Source: Sinonovacula constricta
Lineage: Eukaryota > Mollusca > Bivalvia > Cardiida > Solecurtidae
DNA length: 64,000 bases
NCBI GenBank assembly: GCA_007844125.1
Contig: CM017573.1
Span: forward strand, 7,278,552 to 7,342,551
Reading direction: 5' to 3'
Shown here: positions 48,525-61,085 of the stretch, piece after piece
Layout of the letters: every line of letters starts with the position of its first letter
How positions within the stretch are numbered: position 1 is the first letter of the stretch
Translations under genes and position numbers: made by a program
Notes under the pieces: generated by a model
Database searches by the model: none
Seen by the model: the letters and a program-made list of their open reading frames with translations, nothing else
What the model was told of the DNA's origin: nothing

Positions 48525-49275
48525 CATATGCAAACATCTACTTCGACACCCAAGCAGTCTCGCACATATAGTTTAGAAATTTAACAGAAACTGTACTAAA
48601 ACAGAAATGTATCAATATATTTAGACTGATAACAACCATTTATTTTATATATGCTTGTAATTTGTTAACTAATTCTTCGTCCATCTTTAGTTGACATCAG
48701 CCTACTCGTAGACAATCTGGGGTAAAAAGAAAAAAAACTGGAGCTGAAACTTATATCATATAAAAATACCAAACAGGAATAACACTTTATCCTTGTTTCC
48801 ATTTTACCACAGAATAATCAGAAACATGGTGAACAACATATTTATTTTCAAATTCTGCCTTAAAAGCAAAAGAAAAGACAACAAACATTTTGAGTCGCTT
48901 TTACAATATTCCCCGTCGTTATCTTTTAACGTAGCACTTTTTGTGTGGCTGACTTTCATGCACTGCTTTGATATTACAACCACATTATTAGAAATTACTT
49001 TCACTTAATCAAACATCTAGCTATAACAAATCATTGAATTGCATGTTAAGCATAAAAAATCATTATTTCATTTGGGGCATGCTAAGAAATTAGCGGAAAA
49101 TCCATTTTCCAGGAACATTGTCGTTGGATACAACTCAGCTGAAATAAGTCCTAGTTAATCGTTAAAATCGTTGAGTGCATCCAGAACATTACTTTGTATA
49201 TTGTTCTTATAATATATCAGCGCTGGTACTGCTTTATTTTTTTAACTACTCTTTCATTTAGAATTTTTAGTTTGC
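48525..49275. other. No gene or repeat family seen
   Basis: Overlapping frames on both strands at 48793-49008 have no recognisable domain. Confidence 0.3.
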
Positions 49276-49681
49276 CGAGGCTTTTTATCTACTGTACATA
49301 CTGTACATATGTTGTTAGTTAATTTATTACTAGTTATTATGTATGTACATTCGTTCATTATATCTGTTTTAACTCCCGATGCAGGTGCTCACTGTTAGTT
49401 GTTTCACTTTGACGGGATGTTGTTATTTACACTGTTTGCTTGCCAGAAAAACCTTCAGGAAGTGCGAGGTTGGAGCGCTCCACAAACCAGGTTTAAGCAC
49501 CCCAGTCGGCCCTTTTGCCGATTGACCGTCCCAAGACGGTAACTGTTAGTTTTTCTTTTTGTGTGTTATGTCTCGTCTCTGTGTTTTGTCACATTTACAT
49601 TTACACTGTTTGCCTTTGTCTACAGGTGGATAAAATTTAAATATCTGTAGAAATTTTGATAGGACCTTTTCTTATTTACCT
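49276..49681 (+). mobile_element. Family P copy, type 1, full length
   Basis: AGGCTTTTTATCTACTGTAC to GATAGGACCTTTTCTTATTT, about 406 bp, with the core CCCCAGTCGGCCCTTTTGCC. Confidence 0.85.
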
Positions 49682-51341
49682 ATTGATTACAAGAGTGACT
49701 TTTAATATTCTGGCTACGATTGATCTTTCTAGTTGTTGTTTCAAAGGATCTTTTTACATGTACGGCAGGTATAATTTACAAATATTTATTTGCAATGATA
49801 TTACAAAAAGACATACATAAGGAGAATTATGAATAGTAACTTGATTAAACCTATTAATTTATATTCGATATGGGCTCAAGTTTTATCGTCTTGCATAAAT
49901 CTTTCTTAAATGAGCAGTTAAAAATTAAGCTCAAGTTAAAACATCGTGTTGGCGATTTCGGAATTGAAACCGCAGCCTTTTTTGTAACCCGTAATTACAT
50001 TCCGTTAGCTCTATACATTTCTTAAGAAAAATATTGTATTTACTCGGGGATAACAGTTATACCAATTAGATAACGAAAAACAAAAGAACAAAATAATGCT
50101 TATCGATGGCGACTCGGTAATGGTTTTATTTGTTCCCTCTTACTTCAGATGAAGACGTTTTTTTGACTAAGTATGTGTGTTGTTTCCCTAGCTTTCTCTT
50201 TCTGTGGCTCCAGAAATAGCTTGTTTTTAGGGTAATTGTGCAAAAATACATTTGTTTCAGAGTTTAACGACGTGGCCTAGATTTTATCCTTCAATCATAT
50301 TACATTTGTTATTTTGGCGAATGTTTTTCACAATCTACAGAAATACATTTAATATGTTATCCCTAGTTACACGATTATGGGCATCTTTGTGACTATAAAA
50401 TACCAGTTTTCAAGGTTGCCATGGTAACCATTTTTTTATTTCACAATGTATAATAAATTATATAATTAGTTATTATAATTTATATGATTGTCATTGTCAA
50501 GAAACCGGCATTTATTGTTATTTCACACAATAATGTACTTCAAAGTAAACATAACAATTTCAAATTGTCTGAGTTGTTTATTTCCGCCTACATGAGGCCA
50601 ATTCTGGTTGTCATGAAAATTGTTATAACTATACATTTCTTTCGGATATTTTAAAAATATAACCAGTTTTGAATACAGAAAAACTGGTAGTTTTAAAAAA
50701 TGTATCAAATCCAATTTCATCCAGGTGTGTAAGTTGGACCCAAAATAACAGATCGCGTCATTCTTGTTTGAAGATATATCACACTTTAGTTTGATATTGT
50801 AATACAAATTCTCTATGGATAAATGGATATCATCTTAATGTAACTACATGTATCTCGTAAAATAAGAGAAAAAAAACCCTTTATAATTACAGCCAAACAG
50901 ACAGCATTTTTTCAAATTTACAAAATTACATATAATTCAAAAGTTCTCCAAGTTCGCCCTCTCAAGAAATACCGCATAAAACGGCAACACTGGGAATAAT
51001 GATAACAAGGAAAGATATAAGTCTGATCACTACATATCGACTAATAAGCATGATGTATAGACTTACTTGGTTCTTCCAAATATAGAACGTAAAAATAGTT
51101 GTAATTGTTAAAAGTGGCAAGTAAATCGAGAAGTGAAAGTCATATATTCACTCCTATCCTTTTTTAGAACTCAAGTCCAGTAAACTTAGCTAGGAACGCC
51201 CCATAAAACACACATTACACATAAAAATGTGACGCAATGCTCATAGGACTTTGTATTTTAGATTCTTATTTAACATGTATAGGCTGTATATCTGGTATAC
51301 ATTAGTGACGTTTTGATACTGTAACATTCATACCGGCACCG
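49682..51341. other. No gene seen; small family P end near 51236
   Basis: Mostly unrecognised AT-rich sequence. A lone type 2 right end (GCAATGCTCATAGGACTTTG) lies at about 51236-51270. The 94-codon minus-strand frame at 50523-50807 shows no domain. Confidence 0.4.
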
Positions 51342-52020
51342 CTCTGGAATGCGGTGCCTCTTATGGAATGCACGGTTATATGGGAACTATAGTGTAGCTG
51401 GCGAAAACAGGAAATCGCAGCAGAGAAACAAACTGAGTAATCCGTTTTCATCAGTTTGCAACAATAATGAGGCTTTTATCTAATGTACATACTGTACATA
51501 TGTTTATAGTTTATTTTGTTGCTAGTTGTTATGTATGTATATATGTTCATTGTATCTGTTTTAACTCCCGATGCAGGTGCTTACTGTTAGTTGTTTCACT
51601 TTGACGGGATGTTGTTATTTACACTGTTTGTTTGCTAGAAAAACCTTCAGAAAGTGCGAGGTTGGAGCGCTCCACAAACCAGGTTTAAGCACCCCAGTTG
51701 GCCCTTTTGCCGACTGACCGTTCCAAGGCGGTAACTGATGTTTTTCTTTATGTGTCTCGTCTCTGTGTTTTTGTCACATTTGCATTTACCTTGTTTGCCT
51801 TTGTCTACTGGTAGATAAAATTTAAACATATGTGAGAGTTTTGATAGGACCTTTTCTTATTTACCTGCAATAAAAGAAAGCAGGTTTCATATACAGTAAT
51901 TCGCAGCTGTTTGGCTAAGTATTGCTTAACAAATGGTACTGAGTATAATGATGTTTGAAATATAGCTTGTACATGCAGATGTCACAGAGAACAAGGAAAA
52001 CAAAGTAGCAAATCCTCTAC
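51342..52020 (+). repeat. Interspersed repeat R4, copy 2, interrupted
   Basis: Left part 51342-51473 and right part 51868-52020 correspond to the continuous copy at 3806-4120; the middle is a family P type 1 insertion. Confidence 0.65.
51474..51867 (+). mobile_element. Family P copy, type 1, nested in R4
   Basis: About 394 bp, from AGGCTTTTATCTAATGTAC to GGACCTTTTCTTATTTACCT. Comparison with the uninterrupted R4 copy fixes both ends within a few bases. No clear target duplication is seen. Confidence 0.85.
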
Positions 52021-52814
52021 TTCCCATCCGAGTTATGGTTCATTATTGTCAAATATTTATATACTCAATCCACCAGCGTAAGAGAGTGTAAGAGGGTGTT
52101 TACTTCCCATAAAGTGTTCTTCTCGTTTGAAAGCGCATCCTGTCTACGGCTTCTTGGATGTCTCACATCCTAGCTGTTTCAAGTTTATAACATAGAATGA
52201 AACAGACAGCGTAAGATTTGGAGTGCTTCGGATTTATTACAAGTGTCATTCACTGTCTTTGGGCAGAGTAAGTATTAGAATTGGTATTTATTACCAATTT
52301 GGGAAATACGATTCGGTGGAATGAGGAACATGTACACAATTTTATTTGTGCTAGAAAAAAATACATTAAATTTGTTTAAATGTGTGTTTTTTATTTTTTC
52401 CCATCGTTTCCCTCTACCATCCTCTCTTTCAATATCCATCTCTTTCTTCACCCTTCATGTTCAAGCCTTCGTGCATTAACTCTCAGTTTCCCTTAAAGTC
52501 ATTTACAAAACTAACAATTGCCAACTACTCAAGAAGCGAATTGTGTTAACGATTACCATAACCAGGGGTTTCTGATGAAAAGAATGAATAAATGGTACTT
52601 TCATATAAGAACAATTACCATCATATTTTAAGGAAATTCTCAATTTGTAGCTGACAATAATAAATAGGTCGAACACTTGTATTTCATGTTTGCTAAAAAC
52701 CACATAGTCAAATAATTTGTTATATTTTAACAATTTCTTAATTATTTTATATGGCAGGATCAATGTCAATTTAAAACAACGAGATGACATTTTTGACACG
52801 TGGCGTTTTGCGTG
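52021..52814. other. No gene or repeat family seen
   Basis: Part of the 117-codon minus-strand frame 52503-52856 lies here and ends inside family P; no domain recognised. Confidence 0.3.
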
Positions 52815-53005
52815 TGTGTTTAAGCACCTCAGTTGGCCCTTTTGCCGACTGACCATTCCAAGGCGGTAACTGATGGTTTTTCTTTTTGTGTGTAATGTCT
52901 CGTTTCTGTGTTTTTGTCACATTTACCTTGTTTGCCTTTGTCTACAGGTAGATAAAATTTAAATATCTGTGGAAATTTTGATAGGATATTTTCTTATTTA
53001 CCTAT
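52815..53005 (+). mobile_element. Family P copy, type 1, right half
   Basis: Starts at the core (TTTAAGCACCTCAGTTGGCC) and runs to the type 1 end ATTTTCTTATTTACCTATTG. Confidence 0.75.
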
Positions 53006-53387
53006 TGTACATCACCAACAACTTATTACTTTTTTTTAAAACGCAATTAGCTGATGAATTTAATACTATTTTGGTCGCCAAGGAAATGAAGCTTTTTTCA
53101 CATTCGCAATAATTTAAAAAAAATATTGAATAGATTTGCAATCATTAATTGAATAAATGACACGTTGAACTGGGAAATCAACGATTGATATGTGTTTTAT
53201 ATTACCGTGCAACGATCGAGCAAATGAGCGTAATGTTTAGAAAAGATAATGTCATGACCAAAAAAAAAAAATAATAATACAGGTAAAATATATTTGAAAA
53301 AGGCGTTTAAGCACTCATGCCTCGTGTATGTGCATCTATTGGATGTTTGTTCTCATGAAAAACTCTTTAATTATTTTTTGCTTGTAC

Positions 53388-53822
53388 ACTTTATATGTAA
53401 CTGGCATAAACGTATTGGGTGTTAGCTTTCAACGGCATGGACTAATTGGATCTTATATGTTAATTAACATATACTTATTGGTATATATATCACCGACATG
53501 GCCTTATTGGATCTTATATGTTACTGACATAAACTTATTGCGTGTTGTATATCACTTTCGTGGGCTTAATGAACCTTATCTGTAACCGATATTAACTTTT
53601 GTGTGTTATATATCAATGACATGAACTTACTGGACCTTATATGTTACAACATAAACTTATTGGGTGTTGTATATCACCTGCATAGACTTAAATAAACCTT
53701 ATCTGTTACCGATGCCAACTGTTTGAGTGTTATATTTCAATGACATGAACTATTGGGTCTTTTTATCTTGCCGATAGCAACCTATTGATCTTTTATATTA
53801 CTGACATTAATTAATTTGTGGC
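53388..53822. repeat. ~62-bp minisatellite, about 7 units, degenerate
   Basis: Units contain TTATATGTTACTGACATAAA, CTTATTGGGTGTTGTATATC and ACCGACATGG-CTTATTGGA. The 85-codon frame at 53328-53585 is produced by it. Confidence 0.85.
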
Positions 53823-53994
53823 CGGTTTGACTGTAACTCGATTTATAGAGTTTGGATATGTTTGGCATTTTGAAATTATTGCATTAAAAAGCAATTGAAA
53901 AAATAAATTGAAAAAGAATTGAAAGTAACATGTAAAACAGCTGGAAAAGGGTGTCCAATGATGTCACAATAAGACGAATTTATTTTCTTACCGC

Positions 53995-54420
53995 TTGTAA
54001 CCTGTGATAAGTCTTTTGACAAAAAAAGGCAAACCCAACATTTACCGGCTTGGACGGTCAGTCGGGAAAAGGGATCGACTCGGATGCTTATTCCGTTTTT
54101 TCAGAATTGTAATGGGTGCCGTATGACCTATCAAGTGTTGGTGTGCCGTAACCACCGCCCCACGCCCCCCCCCCCCTTCAAAAAAAAACCCATACCCCCC
54201 AAAAAACAAAAACAACAAAACAACAACTACTAACAAACAAAACAAACAAAAAACAACAACAAAAAAACAGAGCTCTAAACTTGCACTTTCTGGTGGGTTT
54301 CTCAAATGCACCATGAAAAGATAACCGATTTTTTGCATGAAAAATGTCCAAGCGCTGATGTTTGTTTTTTTGTTTTTTTTTGGGGGGGGGGGGGGGAAGA
54401 AATTATGACGAAAGTTGTGG
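53995..54420 (-). mobile_element. Family P copy, type 2, split by poly-C/A tract
   Basis: CATTTACCGGCTTGGACGGTC, core, then a C- and A-rich low-complexity stretch (54160-54275), then the left arm TTTCTCAAATGCACCATGAAA and GTCCAAGCGCTGATGTTTG. It forms an inverted pair with the next copy. Confidence 0.7.
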
Positions 54421-54584
54421 CGCAATTAAAAAATAAAACAACGTACATGTTCAGTAATAGTATGCATTGTTTAAAGAGACATAGGTCGGTTTGTGGGTAC
54501 TTTCCTTCAAGACTTATATTTATGTTACCAGCAGTAAAAATAATATGTTTGACTTCAAAATGTTTATTTCATTTACTATCAACA

Positions 54585-54995
54585 ATCTTTTGTAAGTCTT
54601 CCGATCGAAATAATACATATCTCTCTTCTAAACACTATGCGGACATTTTTTTCAATGACGTCTTTAATTTTCGTTATAACATGTCAAAGAAAACGTCAGC
54701 GCTTGGACATTTATTTAAATGGATCGGTTTTCTTTTCATTGCTTGCATATGAGAAACCCATCAGGAAGTGCGAGGTTAGAGCACTGTTAAACCAGATTAA
54801 GCACCCCAGTCGGCCTATATAACCGACTTACCATTCCAAGGCGGCAACTGTCGGGTTTGCTGTTTTCGTTAAATGACTCATCACAAAATTGTTCTTACTT
54901 TTCACTTGACTTGCATGAGAAATACCTTTGTCCTGTGCCTTTCCATAGTTGATATATGATGCAATGCTCATATGACTTTGTCATATATTCTTATT
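54585..54995 (+). mobile_element. Family P copy, type 2
   Basis: GTAAGTCTTCCGATCGAAAT, AACGTCAGCGCTTGGACATT, core CCCCAGTCGGCCTATATAAC and right end TCATATGACTTTGTCATATA. Confidence 0.8.
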
Positions 54996-55865
54996 CAAAT
55001 CTTATCCCCTATATGTTTAAGTAATTTTAAGTCTTGTTTTAACTTTAAATATATGATGCAGTAAAACAGACAATTCTATTACCTTTTCTCCGGAAATTGT
55101 CATGACAAAATAAAAAAGGATATGTGTTTCTCAAGATATATCAACAGATATACAAGGCAAGCTCCATGTTTTTAGTGTATGTGAATATATCTTAATTAAT
55201 TCCTATTTTTATCTGAATCACACACAAGTTTTGGAGTTAATTCTGGGATCAGATTGCCTGTTTATCCATTCGCTGTATGTCTGTGTGTCTGCCCTTAGAT
55301 ATTATTATTTCGGGACTTCGTTCTCCTTTAGTTATAACTCTAATTTGATAAAACGACAAACTTATCCTAAGTAACATTGTAACCCATGTTTTGGTATTTT
55401 TGTTAAGATCATATGAAAATAGAAGGAGAAATCAATAATGTTAACGATATTTCATAATTTGATAGCAAATTGATAGAAATTGACGAACAGGTGTTCTATA
55501 GTCCTAGTCTGGTAGTTCTATTTTAGCTTGATTTTCCTTTGATATCATCAACAACTGCAATTAATGATATCTCTATTGTCAGTATCAGAAGCAGAAAAGA
55601 CAGCAACATAAACGCGAAGCTCCTTTTAAACACTTTGCACAAAATTGCTGACAACAGAAAATAATTATTTAACAAACATGGATTCTAGAATACAGCTGAT
55701 ACCAAGGTCCTGTCTGGCGAAATACGAAGCAATGTTATGCATCAATATAATGTTTCCAATTAAGTCCAGCAAGTCAATCCGTTTAGTAGTTTATTAGTAG
55801 ATCACTATCTTCGGTAAATTATTTGCAATTGAATATTTAAAATCGCTGCGTAGCTTCCTAGGAGA
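54996..55865. other. No gene or repeat family seen
   Basis: AT-rich sequence, nothing recognised. Confidence 0.35.
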
Positions 55866-56260
55866 TGAAGAATGCTTGCATGTTAGAAACCTCTCAGGAA
55901 TTGCGAGGTCTGTAAAACCGGATTAAGCACCGAGTCGGACCCTTTTGCTGACTGACCGTTCCATGGTAACTGTCCGGTTTAAGGACTCATCGCAATTTTT
56001 TTCTTACTTTAGACATTTGACTGTGAATTCCTTTGTTCTGTGCCTTTTCAAATTTTGGTATATCTTGAGTTTTTGGTGTAACTGTTGGGTTTGCTCTTTC
56101 TGTTAATTGACTCATCACATATTTGGTTTTACTTTTACATTTTTACATTTGAATTGCATGTGAGTACCTTTGCTCTGTACACTTTTAGGGTTTGGTATAT
56201 ACTTTGTCCTATATTCTTATTGCAATGTTCGTAGGACTTTTTTACATTTCCTTATCTATG
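55866..56260 (+). mobile_element. Family P copy, type 2, with repeated right arm
   Basis: Core GAGTCGGACCCTTTTGCTGA, then the block from GTAACTGT(C/T)(G/C)GGTTT to the right arm appears twice, near 55970 and 56077. Confidence 0.65.
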
Positions 56261-56609
56261 ATATTTACAAGAACAAGTAGGTTTTGTCTTTCTATTCTTA
56301 TATGTTTTACTCCTTGAAAGATGTGTATAATGATGTTATCTGGACAAAACAGCTGTGTGAATGGGTTGCACAAATCATGGGTCCGAGGTTTCAAAATTTG
56401 AATATGATCCTGAGACTATCTTCAGAATCGGACTGATTAAAGTTTGTATAACAAAATAAAAACACAATAAAAACCGACCAATCAGCTTTTAAGGCTTAAA
56501 TAAAGTTTTTATAAACTCGGGCCAGGTTACATGTCTACTTTGGAATATAAGTAACATCATCATGTATGTTCATCATCATATAAGATCAGTCTGTTGTATC
56601 ACCACTCTG

Positions 56610-56775
56610 CAACAATTTTGTGAAGCGATCCACAAACCAGGTTTAAGAAACCTAGTCGGTCCTATTGCCTAGTGACCGTTCCAATGCGGTAACTGCTGGC
56701 TTTTCTTTTCTTGTGTGTTATATCTCGTCCCTCTGTAGTAATTCTGATAGGACGTTTTCATATTTTCCTGTTACA
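56610..56775 (+). mobile_element. Family P fragment, type 1
   Basis: GATCCACAAACCAGGTTTAAG, core CTAGTCGGTCCTATTGCC, GTTCCAATGCGGTAACTGC, internal deletion, then TTCTGATAGGACGTTTTC. Confidence 0.7.
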
Positions 56776-57919
56776 TGATGTATGCAAATGATCCATTTTT
56801 TCGCGTTTGTTAATGATTTCTTCATTTCCATTCGTGTTTAATGTTTTTTTCAACTTTTGGATTCCTATATTCATTTATTCTTTTTTTTTCTTCAATTTAA
56901 CCAGTGATATTTTGTAATATTTAAATATCCTTTACAAATTAAAGAATATGTTCCTTTTGTAAAGTTTAATTGGTTTCTGTTAATGCATGGCAGTCTGAAG
57001 AATAAGGGCTATTTAATAAGTTAAAAGTAGAAACCAATCGCCAAGTAAACCCGAGATTCAGGCCACTACAATGCGATAAGCACACATAAAAGATTCCGGA
57101 AGAATATATGAGCGCATTTTTACTGTGTTGGTACATTGTGTTTGGACTATGCAGACGTTTGCATATAATGTAGTTTTAGACCAGACATTTCGTCGTTCTT
57201 AACCTTTTGACATGGACAGATATCTATCATAAGACTCTAATTTCTTGCTGATGTATAAAATTATTTCCTATTTCACCAGCAAGTTTTAATATTCCATTTT
57301 ATGTACTGCATTGTTTAGTTTTATATTCAAGTCTATAAACAGATTTTTTACATTTTCTTTCAGAATTGATATTCAACAGATGAACCTCACTTTTTGTCAG
57401 CAGTGAGAGTGTTGTTTTAATTTGTGGTCGCGTGTTTAAGCTCTTAAACCAATCAATATAAAAACAGAAAAGGAAAACCAGCAAAAGGGCATAACTGCGG
57501 GCATCAACGCAAACTCATATGCTTTTTAGACAGACACATATATGACGTATAATTGATACTTTTACTCTATTTATACCTATTCATAATTATTCTTCTTGCC
57601 GAATGTTTGCAAAAAAATCTTTAAAGCTTGCTTCACATATTAAACTCGTCTAAAATGAGACATCTTAAAAGATAATGACTTAATTAAGTTGAAATAGAAA
57701 GGTAGCTTAATATGTGATTAAGTGTTAAAAGAAAGATTATGAGGAGTGTTAAGCACTTTATATTTAAGATTTAATGCCTAAATGCTTTATATTGTCGGTT
57801 TTACTTTAACTTTATAAGTTAAATGTAATTATATTTTGAAGACTTAAAAGTCTTTTAACTATAATGTAAGAAACTAATATCTTAATTTTGAATAATGCAT
57901 TTTATCCGTATATGTATAT
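56776..57919. other. No gene or repeat family seen
   Basis: AT-rich sequence, nothing recognised. Confidence 0.35.
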
Positions 57920-58165
57920 ATAGTTCCTATAAGCATTGCAACATTTGAAAAGGCACAGGACAAAGGTATTCACACGCAAGACATATGTAAAAGTAATACA
58001 ATTTTGTGATGAGTCATTTTACAAAGAAAAGAAAACCCAATTGTTACCGCCTTGGAACGGTCAGTCGGCGAAAGGGACCGATTAGGGTGCTTTACCCGGC
58101 TTTATATAACTCTAACTTTGCATTTCCTGAGGGGTTTCTCAGGAATGAAAGATGAAAAGAACACC
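57920..58165 (-). mobile_element. Family P copy, type 2
   Basis: TAGTTCCTATAAGCATTGCAA to TGTTACCGCCTTGGAACGG, GTCAGTCGGCGAAAGGGACC and CATTTCCTGAGGGGTTTCTC. Confidence 0.75.
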
Positions 58166-59929
58166 GATATAGTTCTCTTGTAGTCACTCAGAACATTTCA
58201 AAAGGTCGACGAAGTACAAGTTTCTACAAATGCTGATGTATCTATTTACTTATCCAGCCGATGTTGATAGATCGCAGTTTGACGAGATTCTGACGCGACT
58301 ACTGCCTGCCTCTATTGTTATATTGTAAAGTCGGCTGAACGAGCAGTAGACTATAACGCGGTATTACCTATTTGAAGAACCAGCGCAGTAGATGGCACAC
58401 AAGGACATCCTACTCAAAATATACTTTCTCGTCTATGCACAGGAATATTTTGTTCAGAAAAATATTTAATAACGCTTTCCTACAATACGCTGGTACATAA
58501 CTCTTTGCAAGAATCGATCAGTGATTAATGCGATAGGCTGTCTCTCTACCGAATTCGGTGCTATATCGTTATATCGTGAACAATGTCATTAGTATACAAT
58601 TCTATTACATAGTCACATGTAAGCCAGTTTAAATAATCCGAAAATCCACATTTAAAATTGACCATCCCTTATGGGTTAGTTCTGAGGAAACAGCATCATT
58701 TCATTTCAATTATCTTAATGTTAATTCAAACTTGTTTATCGATATGATGCGAGTAATCTTCAAATAAACAAAGATCGTTTCTATTAAATGTAGCTCGGAT
58801 TAGTATTCAGTGTTTGTTCTTATCTTACCCAAGAGTTCTCTATGGCATAACAAGATTTATGCAGCGTGATTAAGCTAAGTACAAAACGGGAACATTTACT
58901 ATATATCACGAGGAGACAGCCTCATACAATATATTAGGTCCTTTATTTGATTTTGAAAAACAGCTTGTTCTAATCTTGTGATTCACCCAGACATGAAATT
59001 GTCTTTCCTTGACATACTTTTTTTGAGAACAATTATCGATATTTTTGGCTGATATCTGGCTTGAGATAAAAACATCTTTTATCTTGTTGTAAATTAATAT
59101 GGAAATAGCTTTATGACCTAGCTATATGCAAATCGTTAAATCATTTCAGTTTTATTTTTGCTTTTTTGTCAGTTTATCGTTATTTAATTTAAAGTAGCAT
59201 TTTCTAAACATAACATCAAAGATTAATCTCTTTTTTCATGGAAAGAAAAGAAGATCTCTGTGTGGAGGGAGGCTGGATTTCGTTTTTATTGAACAGTTGT
59301 GTATTTTTGTAGAATATAAAATAAAGTTTTACTTTATCTTCGTGGTTTGATGTTTTATATTCAGAATGCATTAAAATTATTTAAAAAAGGATAAGATGTA
59401 AAAGATCAACATGGTCAATGGCATGTTTTAAATGTTATTACATTTTTGTAAATTTAAAATTGTTTTCTATAGTTCCAAAAACCTATAGAAATAAAGAAAA
59501 TGCATTGGCTCACGACATCTGTTTTATTATTATAAAAAATTGATAACATTAAGGTTCGTCTTAAAGGTTTTGATAAAAATGAAAAAACGCACTTCTTTGC
59601 ACAGTTAAATGAACAACAGAACAACGCAACCAATCTTCCAGTTTTCATTCACTCCTTATATTAAAGTCATGAAAGGAACACGTAATGTCTTGTTGTATGT
59701 GTCCTGTCATTTCTCAATGTATTTACAGATATTGGCAAAATATTGATTTCCTTATGCAGCCCTATGTTGTACAGCGAAAGAAAGCTCTAGGGACACCAGG
59801 TTACGAATATGGTTTTCTTTCAGTGATGTTGCAAAATCACTTAGCATGACTGCTGGGACATTAGAACTATTGCACATTTGTGGCTTCTCTTCTGACATAT
59901 TGAGGGCAATTTATAGTAATGTATGTTTT
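58166..59929. other. No gene or repeat family seen
   Basis: About 1.8 kb of AT-rich sequence, no supportable feature. Confidence 0.35.
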
Positions 59930-60173
59930 GTTTTGTTTTGGAGATACATCGCAGCGACCAATTATGACCAATTATAGAGACGTCCAGCTGTTTTGGTGGA
60001 GAAAGACTCAAGACAAATGTCTTGGTAGAACCTACGGCGCACTACAGGTCAGCTGGTCGACCGTTTCACAGTAAGTCCGTCGCCCCAAAAGATACTCGAA
60101 CCCACGCGGTGGTATGCTATGCAGTCATAGGAGTTACAAATCAGCGACTCTACCACTACACCACGGGCGTCTC
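59930..60173 (-). mobile_element. SINE-B copy, full length
   Basis: Minus strand: head GCCCGTGGTGTAGTGGTAG with box A, box B GTGGGTTCGAGTA, body with CCAGCTGACCTGTAGTGCGC, tail (CAAAA)n at 59930-59945. Confidence 0.75.
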
Positions 60174-60439
60174 TAAAAATGTCACTTCCTGTTGACAAGC
60201 GAATAAATGTGTTTTTGTTTATGCTTGTCAGTATAACTTCTTTTGGTATTTTTTTTAAATTACATAATTTGATAGAAATATATAATAATATCGCATATGT
60301 GGTAATGTTGATTGTTAAATTGATGCGGTGTTATTTTTAAGCTGCCACTATAAAGCTATTTTAATTAATAAAGGAATGTGCTAGTCCTGTTAATAAACTC
60401 CTGTCGTTATACAATATATAAAATTATAAAATACCAGCA

Positions 60440-60830
60440 GTACTTGGCAATATATGTTGAAAGTTTATTATAACAATGGTTACTTTGTCTGCATATAAGT
60501 TCTTCATTGATTTGACTCCCGATACAGGTATGTGCTGTTAGTTGTCTCACTTTGACGGGATATTGTTATTTACACTGTTTGTTTGATAGAAAAACCTTCA
60601 GGAAGTGAAAGCTTGGAGCTCTCCACAAACCAGGTTTAAGCACCCCAGTCAGTCCTTTTGCCGAATGACCGCTCCAAGGCGGTAACTGATGGTTTTTCTT
60701 GTTGTGTTATGTCCCGTTTCTGTGTTTTTGTCACATTTACATTCACCTTGTTTGCCTTTGTCTACAAGTAGTTAAAATTTAAATATCTGTAGAAATTTTG
60801 ATATGACCTTTTCTTTTTTACTTATTTGAA
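60440..60830 (+). mobile_element. Family P copy, type 1
   Basis: Diverged left end, then GACTCCCGATACAGGTATG, core CCCCAGTCAGTCCTTTTGCC, GCTCCAAGGCGGTAACTGAT, end TTTGATATGACCTTTTC. Confidence 0.8.
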
Positions 60831-60949
60831 AATAAATTGATTTTCAAGATTTTTTTTTTTTTTGTATTTTTTTTATCCCACAACAATTTAAATAATTTCG
60901 CTTGTAGAAGGAAATTACAAATTCTGGGGCATGAATCCCTCCTTTATTC

Positions 60950-61085
60950 TTAAGCGGAAACTGCTGATTTTTCTTTGAAGGTTGTTACTTTTACAGGCTC
61001 CTTGTTTGCCACTGTCTAGAGGTAGTTCAGGTTAAAATATCTTCGGTAATTCTTATAGGACCTTTCGCTTATTTTGCTATTTGCA
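60950..61085 (+). mobile_element. Family P fragment, type 1 right end
   Basis: AGCGGAAACTGCTGATTTTTC, TGCCACTGTCTAGAGGTAG, AATTCTTATAGGACCTTTCG; lacks the hairpin. Confidence 0.55.

Noticed and set aside
49480..49545. Pol III promoter in the family P core (AGTCGG as box A, GTTCCAAGGC as box B)
   Set aside because: The two motifs are only about 22 bp apart and box B does not fit the consensus, so a SINE origin for family P is not supported.
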